This document shows positions 11,485 through 20,050 of a DNA stretch of 64,000 nucleotides, one piece after another. Under the pieces are notes generated by a model. That model did no database searches. It was not told the DNA's origin and saw nothing but the letters and a program-made list of their open reading frames with translations. The DNA is from Clusia tigrina (taxonomy: Eukaryota > Arthropoda > Insecta > Diptera > Clusiidae): assembly GCA_920105625.2 (NCBI GenBank), contig OV050030.1:174085315-174149314 (forward strand), given 5' to 3'. The first letter of the stretch is position 1, and each line of letters begins with the position of its first letter. Both the position numbers and the translations under genes were made by a program.

Positions 11485-12300
11485 ATATCCCCCTCATTAA
11501 AAAATAATTCTCCTGTCTTTCCCAGAATCAACTTAATTAAGCATTTCCTGTATCTGTTTTTCTATTTCCTTTTCGTGAATATCTGGGTACCTATATGTTT
11601 TTGAATATAAGTGCCTATCGAGAGAAGTCACTATTTCCTGCTGGATTTCATTAGTTGGCGATAGTATATCCCCCTCATTAAAAAATAATTCTCTAATTCG
11701 AATAATAATCAATTTATGTATTCTGTTTCCTATTTATTTAAATTATTCAAATTAATACATATTTTAATATAATTCTTAGTTTTTAGCTCTATTGGGCAAA
11801 TATTTTCGTATTTGAATGGGTATATATTATTTTCAGAAAATATTTTGTTTCAAAAAACTTAAATGTATTTGTGTTCAATACTAATTTTGGCCTTCAATGG
11901 AATTAGGAAATTTTTCCCTATTATCGCTTCGTAGTTTGGGTTCAAGAAATCTATGATTTTCCAGGACGTAGTACCTGTACATAAAAATGGGTTTTGTAAT
12001 TTTATGTTTTATTTTATTAATTCCGTTAAGAGTGCGGTAATACATAATTTTAGTTAGTTCCTGTACTGGATAAATTCCCTCAAATACCGATGATTTGATT
12101 ATACTTGTACCGGATCCTGTATCGATCAGGCATTTAACTATTGGTTGTCCTATTGTGAGCAATGTTATGGAGAGTCTAGTTTTTGAGGCACTGTCAGAAA
12201 ATTTATTTCATTCTCTTCTACAGTACTAATATCCCTTGTACTACTTTCGTTGGGTGTCGACGCTCATTCTGGACACTCCTGATTGATTCGGGTTAATTGT
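11485..12300 (-). pseudogene. Gypsy-2 gag end, protease and RT entry
   Basis: On the minus strand the piece begins beside the mariner with a gag tail (about SRMSVDTQR, then EENEINFLTVPQKLDSP near 12190). It continues with protease: LTIGQPIVKCLIDTGSGTSI in the frame 12162-11881. The DTG triad is intact, and the flap-region YYRTLNGINKIKHKI matches YYRTLNGINNIKFKI of Gypsy-3. The sequence to 11700 is degraded linker. At 11692-11512 it enters RT as ELFFNEGDILSPTNEIQQEI through RYPDIHEKEIEKQIQEMLN, the second copy of the 181-bp duplication. Frameshifts and stops abound. Confidence 0.8.
11512..11692 (-). repeat. Tandem 181-bp duplication, copy 2 (intact empty site)
   Basis: An uninterrupted copy of the unit that Gypsy-1 split. 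At 11664-11669 it shows GTATATCC, where the other copy reads GTATAT then Gypsy-1 then ATATCC. It therefore serves as an internal empty-site control for the ATAT duplication. Confidence 0.85.
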
Positions 12301-12301
12301 A

Positions 12302-13226
12302 CGAGGTGTGATCAAAAGATAACCGTTATTTTCATCTTTTCGTGAGTTACGTATGTTCGATGTTGGCATTTTTTTTCTGTTATGTTGCTACGTATGTCTG
12401 TTATATATGTTGGCAATACCAACCATTTTGGATTGTCAGTTTGTTTTTGACAGATAAAAAGGTTAGTCGTGTTTTGGTGTGCTCTTCGATTTTGTACTAT
12501 TCGAAAAAATATATCAAAGAAACTGTATTCAGTTTTGTGTAAAAAATGAAATTAAATGCGCAAGGACATTTGATATGTCGACTGTGGCTCAGTCTCACAA
12601 GTTCAATTGTGGTATAACCGGTTTAAGGAAGGCCGAGATAATGTTAATGACGCTGCTCGTCCTGGTCGCCCGAGCACGTCAACAACCGATGAAAACATTG
12701 ACGCAGTGAAGAAAATGATTTTGGATAATCGTCGAATCACTATCAGAGATGTTGCTGATGATGTTGGCATATCGTTCGGCTCATGCCAAGCAATTTTTAC
12801 GGATGTTTTAGGCATGAAACGTGCTGCAGCGAAGATTGTTCCAAAATTGCTAAATGTTGAGCAAAAACAACGTCGCATGGACATCGCCATGCGTTTTGGC
12901 CAAACACAAAACCGTTATCATACCTCAACCACCGTATTCACCGGACTTGGCCCCCGCTGACTTTTTCCTCTTTCCAAAACTGAAGAGACCGATGAAAGGA
13001 AAGCGTTTTGCTGCGATTGAGGAGATAAAAGAAAAATCGAAACAGGAGCTGTTGACGATACCAAAAAACGCGTTTCAGAAGTGTTTCGAGGATTGAAAAA
13101 AATGCTTTCATAAGTGTATTATATCTGAGGGGAATTACTTTAAAGGGGACAAGGTAGTTGTTGATGAATAAATAAATACTTAATTTTTTGATCACACAAT
13201 AACGGTTCTTTTTTGATCACACCTCA
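12302..13226 (+). mobile_element. mariner relic 2, with a chimeric 3' end
   Basis: The left end CGAGGTGTGATCAAAAGATAACC at 12302 and the right end TTTTTTGATCACACCTCA at about 13210-13226 are flanked by TA (12300-12301 and 13227-13228). The interior matches relic 1 in inverted orientation, and the catalytic core is missing again. At the right end the normal transposase-side repeat stops at GATCACAC (13198). It is followed by AATAACGGTTCTTTTTTGAT, which is the complement of the element's other end. The element therefore carries the same terminus on both extremes. It was inserted in the gag end of Gypsy-2. Confidence 0.9.
12509..13097 (+). pseudogene. mariner transposase 2, start lost, core deleted
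   Basis: Where relic 1 has the ATG of MDQRNC, this copy reads IYQRNC, so the native start is destroyed. The DNA-binding region is preserved in two frames: QRNCIQFCVKNEIKCARTFD to about 12600, then QLWYNRFKEGR through GRPSTSTTDENIDAVKKMIL and RRITIRDVADDVGISF. The break lies near 12590-12606. RRMDIA joins to the LAKHKTVIIPQPPYSPDLAP block without the two N-terminal catalytic aspartates. The last aspartate, in SPDLAPADFFLFP, remains. The stop is at 13094-13096, before the usual C-terminus. Confidence 0.9.
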
Positions 13227-13228
13227 TA

Positions 13229-13412
13229 TGTCAATTCTGCGGGATTGTTCTGTTATTATATTCCCCACAGTAACCCTGATTAATCGAAATTATTCCTGGC
13301 TCTCGTTAGAAAAGGATTTAGAGTGCATATTTTGCGGATTTTCGGTTGCTTTGAGTCTGTATATTTTGTGGATACCCTCTTTGTTTAAAATCCAGCTGAA
13401 TCTTATTACCAA
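13229..13412 (-). pseudogene. Gypsy-2 gag, C-terminal low-complexity piece
   Basis: Between mariner relic 2 and the 3' end of Helitron-2 the minus strand reads KIQLDFKQRGYPQNIQTQSN and then a stop-ridden asparagine/glutamine-rich stretch. This is the position and composition of the Asn-rich gag tail of the related Gypsy-3. The assignment rests mainly on its place between the other Gypsy-2 pieces. Confidence 0.5.
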
Positions 13413-13452
13413 CTAGCTGACCAGGTCCGCGTTGCTGGCCCTCAGCAAACAT
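13413..13452 (-). other. 3' terminus of Helitron-2: hairpin plus CTAG
   Basis: The minus strand reads CTGAGGGCCAGCAACGCGGA then CCTGGTCAGCTAG. The CCAG...CTGG pairing lies just upstream of the terminal CTAG. Helitron-3 ends in a very similar way at 57084. Such hairpins act as replication terminators for rolling-circle transposons. From the hairpin to 13640 there is only untranslated tail. Confidence 0.75.
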
Positions 13453-13645
13453 TAGTGTTGTATTACCACACGATTTAAATAGAGCTTTTAACGAAATTTA
13501 CGGCCTTTAAATAAAAATCCATGGAATACCTATCATAAAGTTTTTTCACAGAATAACTTACATATGGTATAGATATGGGCGCAATCAAAAAAGAAACACA
13601 TGTATTTAAGGAAAATTGGAAATTATATTTATTTATTACTTCATC

Positions 13646-14960
13646 TTAAGGCCAGCGGATAAACAATGATTTTGTTTTTTTTTTTTGTGTAAAAACATAT
13701 AAATTTTTTGGCGTATCAACTCGGGAGCAAGCCACATACAACTGGCCGAGTGAAAAACATGAATTTTCCAAAATTAATCCAGCAATAGTCAATGATTGGC
13801 AATATGCTTTGTTTATGGTAATAGCAAAGGCAAGACGCAAAGGGAGTTGCAGCCGCTTGAATTGGAATGGTAAATCGTTGGAAATCATCGGAATTCGTGG
13901 AATAAGTACGTCTTCGCCTTTGAATTTGCCACCGATGATTGTTGCCTCGATTAAATTTGGTGAACAGTTTTTGATGGTCAATCTGGTTCCGTTGCATTAC
14001 TTTGGTGCGTTTAAGTTGCGAATAAGAATTACCGGTGATCCAGCCTTTAATGTTAGTACATGCGGTAGCATTCCGGGTGGTTCTAATGAATTCAAAAATC
14101 AGTGGGATAATTGACGGCTTGTTCTTCATCCATTACTGTGTCGATCGATTTGTATTTGATTATTTTCCCGGGCAGTTTCAATTGAATTTGCTCATTGAGC
14201 TTGTTGACATCATAATTTTTTGGTGCCAAAATTGCACGTTCGCACAGCCAATCCGGATTTTTGTAGGAGGTCCCAAGTCTAACGGAAATACCTTGTCGAC
14301 AACGGCTTGAATATTCATTTGCATTTGACAGAAGTTAGGCGGGAACGAAATCTCGTTCGTGGCGCGATCAATTGGAATTTTTCCATTTCCGATGTCCAAA
14401 AGTTGTTTTGAAAATGTTTGGGCAGACGGGTCTTGCAACAAATGCACACGCATGTTCGCCGATAGCGTGATTTTCTCGACTCGGTTCCAAAGATATGAAG
14501 CTTTCAAGCATGCGTTCAGCTCACCTGCGGGCATTGATCTTGGAATAACGGGCAAAGTTTGGCGGAAATCACCAGCAAGAAGAATAAGAGCGCCTCCCAT
14601 CGATTGGTTGTTTCCTCGAAATCACGTAGAGTCCGGTCAAGCGCTTCGAGCAATTTCTTATGGTGCATTGTGCATTCATCCCAAATGATAATTTTGCACG
14701 TTTTAAGGATTGTGGCCATGCCGGAGTTTTTGCTGATGTTGCAAGTTGGTGTTTCTGCCTGGTTCAAATTCCTTGGAAGTTTCAGTGCTGAGTGTGCAGT
14801 GCGTCCGCCGTCCAATAGCGATGATGCAATTCCCGATGATGCCACTGCGAGTGCAATCCAATTCTGCATTCGAACCGAAACCAACCGTCTTGTTTCAGTT
14901 TCCACATATTGTTGTTGCTGGTTGACATCGAAGTGCTGTTCTCGCACCAGGTCTCTGTCT
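13646..14960 (-). pseudogene. Helitron-2 helicase (PIF1-like) without Walker A
   Basis: Helicase similarity runs from NWIALAVASSGIASSLLDGG (about 14870) through the Walker B box KIIIWDECTM (about 14690), LILLAGDFRQTLPVIP and VEKITLSANMR. It ends with QLPLRLAFAITINKAYCQSL and GQLYVACSRVDTPKNLYVF (about 13700). The protein passes from QQQQYVETE directly to TRRLVSVRMQNWIA. Helitron-3 has about 55 more residues at this point, including PGGTGKT. The ATP-binding Walker A loop is therefore deleted. Frameshifts lie near 14590, 14180 and 13980. In the family, this helicase unwinds DNA for rolling-circle transposition. Confidence 0.85.
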
Positions 14961-16720
14961 TGAACACTGTTTATGTCCCGTATCGGAGCCGGCATTCCAA
15001 GTTGAATAATGACTTTGTTGTTGATGGATATACACATGTCCTCAATCAGCAGTAGAGTTTGGTTGAAAATCTCGTCCGAATACTCCTGGTTAGGATAAGT
15101 TGCGCGTGATTGCCTGAGAATGTCTTTACCTAAGCTTTCGCGATGCGTTTCCCACAGTTCTCGTGGATTAGATGGAGAACATGTTGTTAAAATTATCGTA
15201 AACAAAGTGCGTATTTGTTTTGGGTGACACGTGAGTGACGCCTCTGTTAGCGTTGTGTTCCAATGCTGATCACTTTCAAGCAGGCCCAATCGGAAACACG
15301 CTTCTCTATAAGTCTGATATTCATTTCCATGGATAGTTTTCAAGGCGGCGAATGATGTTGGACCTTTGATCGTATGCAATAACAATCGCAAATAATAGTA
15401 TTCAGCATTATTGGGATGAACGGTGTAGACACGTCCCAAAGCATGAGAAGAATGCACACCAACATATTCTGCGACAATCGCACCATGCTTTCTCCTCATG
15501 AACTTCTTCGATGACGTGTGCCAACTGTAATCGTTGGGAATTTCAGGATATATTAAAGTCTTGGCGAAATTGTCGTTTGCACACAATTCAAAGAAAGCGG
15601 TGAGAGTGGTGTGTGGCGGCTATTCGGCTCTATTTTCAGAATTTCGTTCGGTGAAATAAACACGCTGGCCATTTTCCAAATGAACAGCTAGATGTTGAAC
15701 TGTTGGATATCGCTCGTGGATGTTGAATGAAAGTATACGCCAAACTGCTTTATTGCTGCTGATGTAACGCCCCATCTGGAATTGCGTGATTTCGTCAGTT
15801 TGATTGGCAAGCCCGAATACTGCCATGTCGCTGCCTTTGTTGACGTATTTGCAAATATATTTGATCGACTTCACCGAATGACAGTACTCAACATTGATGT
15901 GGGCATCAAACATTTTTGAAAGCAGCGGTGAGTAGGGCACGATCCATCTGTTATCGACGTCACATCTACATTGCGCATTTTAATTGTAGTTGTGTATCCA
16001 CCGTCATCCACCTTTCTTCGCCTATACAGAGGATATCCATCGCCTCCTGTTTGAGTTGCTTGGAGCAGCTCGCGTGGATAGCGCTTTGTACACTTGACTT
16101 CTTTCATGCATGCTGAATTTGTGTTCAGTTCACTGCAAGGCCCGTGGATCATGTGTTTTCGGACTGATTCAAATAGAACCGGATCTGCTGTGGGATTCGG
16201 GAGTTCTGCGGAAATCACGTCATCAATTTGTGTTGGCATGATTTTTTGTTTTAGCCAGACTAAAATATGGGCGTGTGGCGGGCCTCGCTTCTGCTATTCA
16301 ACCGAGTACATCCAGCACTGAGTTTCGCCAAATATATGATTTTTGGTGATGACATCCATCAGCTTTGTCAACTTTTGTTTGAATACTCGGGCGAGGATAT
16401 CGTGTCTATGTGTTGAACTTTGGCCGGTAAATAAAAGGTCGGTGATGTCTTTCCAAGCTGGGTTGCAAGTGAAAGTGATGAAGAGGTCTGGCCGTCCATA
16501 CTTGCGCACGTATGTCATAGCATCTTGAGCGTACTGATGCATGTGTCGCGGACTGCCTGTGTATGTCGCTGGCAAGATCACCATTTGGCCGATATTCGCA
16601 GCGTTTCCATCATTGGCGATCGCATCACGCAAGTGGAAACATTCTTCGACGCGTAGCTTTTGCTGTTTCAACCGAATGAAGAGCAGAGGTTCACTTTCAC
16701 TTTTCGCATACATGTCGACA
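14961..16720 (-). pseudogene. Helitron-2 Rep (HUH) nuclease and linker
   Basis: The Rep core reads RPDLFITFTCNPAWKDI (about 16480) and CWMYSVE (about 16315). A TAG there replaces the usual Trp codon. It continues with KRGPPHAHILVWLKQKIMPT, which contains the HUH pair (about 16272-16280). KSIKYICKYVNKGSDMAVFG at about 15850 holds the catalytic tyrosine region. The linker frame (15586 down) shows RVYTVHPNNAEYYYLRLLLH and LLLIEDMCISINNK. The family nicks single-stranded DNA and joins Helitron ends. This copy has at least three frameshifts and one stop but keeps the metal-binding histidines. Confidence 0.85.
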
Positions 16721-17945
16721 ATGAATTGATGCTTCCATCACTTCACGACATTTCAACAAATAATTCCATTCATTTGGCCTGATCATAAGGCGATAGGCAT
16801 AAAAGTCCATACAGGAAACTTTTTTTGTCGACTCTCCATTTAAGTCGGGGTTCATCTGCATTACGTTGAAATGATACCCATCCTCACCCCGTGGAAAAAG
16901 CACTGGATATTGTAGTGCATCATACTATCGAAGAGTTTCCGCAATTCGTTGAACACTTGCATTCCGGCGATGGATGATGATATCGCGTCGCTCGAAGTCT
17001 GTGCCGACCATAACAACTGCGACGTCACCTATCACCGGTGCATTGAAGCGCCGCTCATGCTCACCAGCCGGTGTCTTGTCAGCTCTTATCACAACCGTAT
17101 AATGATCTGCCGGCATCTGGTCTAGGGCTGTTTTGAATAGGCGGATGAGGCTGTTGTGTTCGTGTAACATAGCTTGAAGACTCGAAACGATTTCCCGTCT
17201 GACTTCAGTACTGATTGCGCAACGCTGTTAAACTTCTGTAGCTTCATTGCCAGTGAAATCAATTTGGAGGAACTTGGCATCATCATTGGGAAGTGGGAAT
17301 AACGATCCAATTCTGTGGTATATTTGGCCTTGCACTTTGAAGGTGGGCATGTGACCGGCGTTGTTGATGATATTAGTTGCTCCGAAGGACGTCATTTGAA
17401 AGCATGAGTTGTACTTTCGGATGTTCTGAAGGAAGTGCTCGGAAATCGGATTGGCTCTAGAAATGTAACTTTGTATCATTGGTGGCAAAACAACTTTATC
17501 GTTCGAACAACACATTCCCGGGGATTCCTTAGTGAACTTCAGAGCACGACAATGTAAGCAAACTTAGTCCATTGCGCCAATCACTACGTCCTTGTTATTG
17601 CGGTAGTCGTCGTCCCTATTGTAGTGAAATGCCGCCAACTTTAAATCGATTCTTTCTCTTGATCGAGCCATTCGGGAGCGATTGGCAGCAAGTTTTTCGA
17701 CATGCTGTTGGGCTGTCTCAGTAGCTCTAGATGAAGATGCACTGCCACGCATTTGCTGAAGCCGTGATTCGCGTTCTTTTTCCATTTCTGCGGCTCTAGA
17801 CGTAGATGCGCTTTCGCGATTTTCCTGAAGACGTGATTCGCGTTCCTCAGCTGATTCTGCGGCCTTTCTTTCCTTCTGCTTCCGTGTTGCGGAGGTTTTT
17901 TTTAGCAATGGCTCTTTTTTTTGGTGGCATTTTAGTAAACTGTAA
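16697..17945 (-). pseudogene. Helitron-2 RepHel N-terminal region
   Basis: The probable start is MPPKKRAIAKK near 17930, a basic leader. It is followed by an imperfect tandem repeat of charged residues (RESRLQENRESASTSRA and RESRLQQMRGSASSSRA) and then a cysteine block ending CLHCRALKF. A TAG at about 17565 interrupts just before that block. Next come GMCCSNDKVVLPPMIQ, SFGATNII, HMPTFKVQGQIYHRIG, VVIRADKTPAGEHERRFNAP and FPRGEDGYHFNVMQMNPDLN. At the position of the 70-bp intron of Helitron-1 this gene is continuous. Frames shift at about 17230, 17122 and 16920. Confidence 0.75.
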
Positions 17946-18208
17946 TCGTGCAAAAGGAACAATGATGTACTTTCGGATGTTTTGAAGGAAATGTAATATA
18001 TATATATATATGTATATGTCACTGGTAGTACAATATGAAAATTGGATTTTTGCACGCCCCTACGCCCACAGACCGAAAATCAAAAATCAGACTTCACAGT
18101 GTCACCCGCCTGAATATTCTGAAGATTCCCTGAAAATTTCATCAAAATCGGCCCAGCCGTTTTGGGGTCCATACGTTACATACATACACATCCTGTTTTA
18201 TTTATATA
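17946..18208 (-). other. Helitron-2 5' untranslated end
   Basis: About 260 bp without a gene. From the terminus inwards the minus strand reads TATAAATAAAACAGGATGTG, then TATG repeats, then CCCCAAAACGGCTGGGCCGA (about 18150-18170), a conserved-looking subterminal block. A short (TA)n lies at 17997-18010. Similarity to the right palindrome arm stops inside this region, at about 18178. Confidence 0.7.
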
Positions 18209-19091
18209 AAGGGTTTTTCAAAAGAAACGCTACAAAAGTAAATCGATAGTAACAGGAAACGACGCCATATTTTTTCCCGCTCTTTTGACATTTCTCTTCA
18301 GTAAGGTTTGCCATTTCATTACGCAAAGATTTACGAGCCAACAACTAGTCGAAATTATTAATATTTATTACCGAAATTCGGAGTCAGTCGCCTCAGCTTT
18401 ACGAGCGCTACGTCCAATTTATGATGAATCTCATTTCTGGCTGAATGGCTTCGTCAATGAGTCATCATTGCATCCCGAAGAAATTACGGTTTGGTGCGGT
18501 TTATGGGCCGGCGGCGTCATTGGGCCGTACTTCTTCCCTGATGATCAAGACCGGCACATAACTGTGAATGCGAATCGCTACCATTCAATGATAACCGAAT
18601 ATTTTTGTCCCCAATTGGATAATATGGACTTGGAGGACATGTGGTTCCAACAGGACGGCGCCACAAGCCACACAGCGAATGCCACAACCAATTTACTGCA
18701 AACCAAGTTTGGTGAACGTTTTATCTCACGAAATGGCCCAGTCGATTGGCCGCCTCGGTCGTGCGATTTGACGCCGTTAGATTATTTCCTGTGGGGCTAC
18801 GTCAAGTCTATGGTCTATGCCAACAAGCCAGCGACGATTGATGAACTTCATACGAATATCGAACGTGAAATTGCAGCAGTATCGGCCGATTTATGCTTGA
18901 AAACCGTTGAAAATTGGGTTCAGCGTCTGGACTTCTGCAAGCGTGCCCGTGGTGGCCATGCAAAACAAATCCAGTTCCATACATAATGGCATCGAACGTA
19001 CTTTCACAGGAATAAAGAACTTCATTGATATCTAAAACTGGTTTTGTTTTATTTAAAAAAACTTTTGTAGCGCTCTTATTCAAAAACCCCT
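18209..19091 (+). mobile_element. DD41D-type mariner (left copy)
   Basis: 883 bp with inverted ends AAGGGTTTTTCAAAAGAAAC / AAGGGGTTTTTGAATAAGAG that share CGCTACAAAAGT. TA occurs on both sides (18207-18208, 19092-19093). It sits two bases inside the 5' end of Helitron-2. The right-arm counterpart (49136-50018) has exactly the same length. It is a non-autonomous deletion derivative. Confidence 0.92.
18285..18986 (+). pseudogene. DD41D mariner transposase with internal deletion (left copy)
   Basis: An open frame of 233 codons without an ATG start (TTG at 18285). The N-terminal helix-turn-helix start is present (FTSQQLVEIINIYYRNSESV). It fuses at ALRPIYDESHFWLNGF to the catalytic domain, so about 100 residues of the DNA-binding region are lost. 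The first aspartate is in YDESHF and the second in WFQQDGATSHTA. SCDLTPLDYFLWG supplies the third. Counting from the second to the LTPLD aspartate gives 41 intervening residues, the spacing of the DD41D (rosa) group. The frame is otherwise intact to FHT, stop at 18984-18986. Confidence 0.85.
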
Positions 19092-19095
19092 TAGA

Positions 19096-20050
19096 TTAAG
19101 TGAAAAACTAGGTTTTGTTAAAATCTTGCTCTTTCTATGGTTGTAGGCTATATGTACATATAGTATCGTTTAGTTATCGTAAACTTTGGTATTTTCTATA
19201 AATATCGTCTAATGTTACGTCGTCGACGATGTACGCTCTAACAGTTCCATCTATATTTTCAATAACTATTTCTACTAGGTTTCTATCTATGTTTTCTGGT
19301 TGGTATATATTTCGATTTTTGTCGGCGAAATCATACATTCATTTAGCTTTTATTTAATGCTATTCGCTACTCTTAATAATTCACTTAGATTACTAACCTT
19401 TATTAGACGGCATTTGCTGAATAACTCTCCATAAGACTTGATTGGGCGAAAATGTTTTCCCAGTTAGCATTATCACCTAGCTCTCTGATGCTGCTTCACC
19501 ACGGCCTTTATAAATGATGGCAGGCTATAATTTTGATTGTCGTCGAATGGTTTAAGGTGCCTGAATTGATTTAGAATATGTGGAGGTTGAAGTAAAAAAT
19601 TCAGTTCTGGCTGTTGCTGGACTTGCTGCTGTTGCGGCCTTTGCTGTTGTTGTATCTGCTGGTGTCGTTGAATTTTTTTTTGTTGGTGCATGATTTCCCT
19701 TCGTAATGTTGCAACTCTTCTCCCAACCGCAGAACTCTTTGTTGTCATTCTTCTGTTTCGGCTGATTGCTCGGCTTGCTGCTGTTGTTGCATAATTTTAT
19801 TCTCCTTCTGCTGCAACACCACCTCAAATTCTTCAATTTTCTGCTGCAAGTTTTCCATTTCGCTCAAATTCGGTTTTCGATTTTGGTCAAACAATTTTTT
19901 TCGATTCATGCACATGTTTAGTTATGTTGAATATTTATTCAAATAATTCCTTTGGAAATTAAATATCGCTTCACTTGTGGATAACATGATATTACAATCT
20001 CTATTATTAAACCCATAACCACCATAAAAATCACATATTTACACGCTAGC
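19096..20050 (-). pseudogene. Gypsy-2 gag, N-terminal half (left copy)
   Basis: On the minus strand the ATG near 19989 opens MLSTSEAIFNFQRNYLNKYS. It is followed by a coiled-coil-like stretch (LQQKIEEFEVVLQQKENKIM) and glutamine-rich repeats (QQQQRPQQQQVQQQPELNF), the same plan as the Gypsy-3 gag start (LQERIRQLEDVIRRQEAQIL, then QQQ runs). Further down are LGDNANWENIFAQSSLMESY (Gypsy-3: LGENANWETIKQHL) and YNHRKSKILTK. A TAA interrupts LNKYST in this arm but not in the right arm. Frameshifts are frequent. It ends where Helitron-2 inserted. Confidence 0.8.

Larger units (their letters stand above)
13413..19095 (-). mobile_element. Helitron-2, both termini visible, with a nested DD41D mariner
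   Basis: On the minus strand the element starts TC-TA-TATAAATAAAACAGG (TC at 19094-19095, split two bases later by a mariner). It ends with a GC-rich hairpin and CTAG (13413-13416). The outside bases are A before TC and T after CTAG, the standard Helitron A^T insertion with no target duplication. Without the 883-bp mariner and its TA duplication it is about 4.8 kb. It encodes a RepHel protein with several stops. The subterminal stretch ACGGCTGGGCCGATTTTGAT at about 18140-18170 is a motif I associate with insect Helitron ends. It interrupts the gag of Gypsy-2. Confidence 0.85.
4166..20050 (-). mobile_element. Gypsy-2: old Ty3/gypsy element broken by nested insertions
   Basis: Four separate minus-strand pieces read in the right order (gag start, gag end plus protease, RT start, RT thumb) when later insertions are skipped. 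They are 19096-20050, 13229-13412, 11485-12300 and 4166-4536. The skipped insertions are Helitron-2 (with a DD41D mariner), mariner relic 2 and the errantivirus Gypsy-1. Its gag end (NFLTVPQKLDSP), protease (CLIDTGSGTSII) and RT start (PLYSKTYRYPDIHEKEI) resemble Gypsy-3 at the right end of the window (NFLTPPQGLNYP, CLIDTGSTTSII, PLYSKIYRYPHIHEKEI). The two are therefore the same or sister families. No LTR is seen. Confidence 0.75.

Noticed and set aside
13213..13416. 67-codon frame after mariner relic 2
   Set aside because: It lies antisense to the Gypsy-2 gag piece and crosses the mariner end. There is no recognisable motif.
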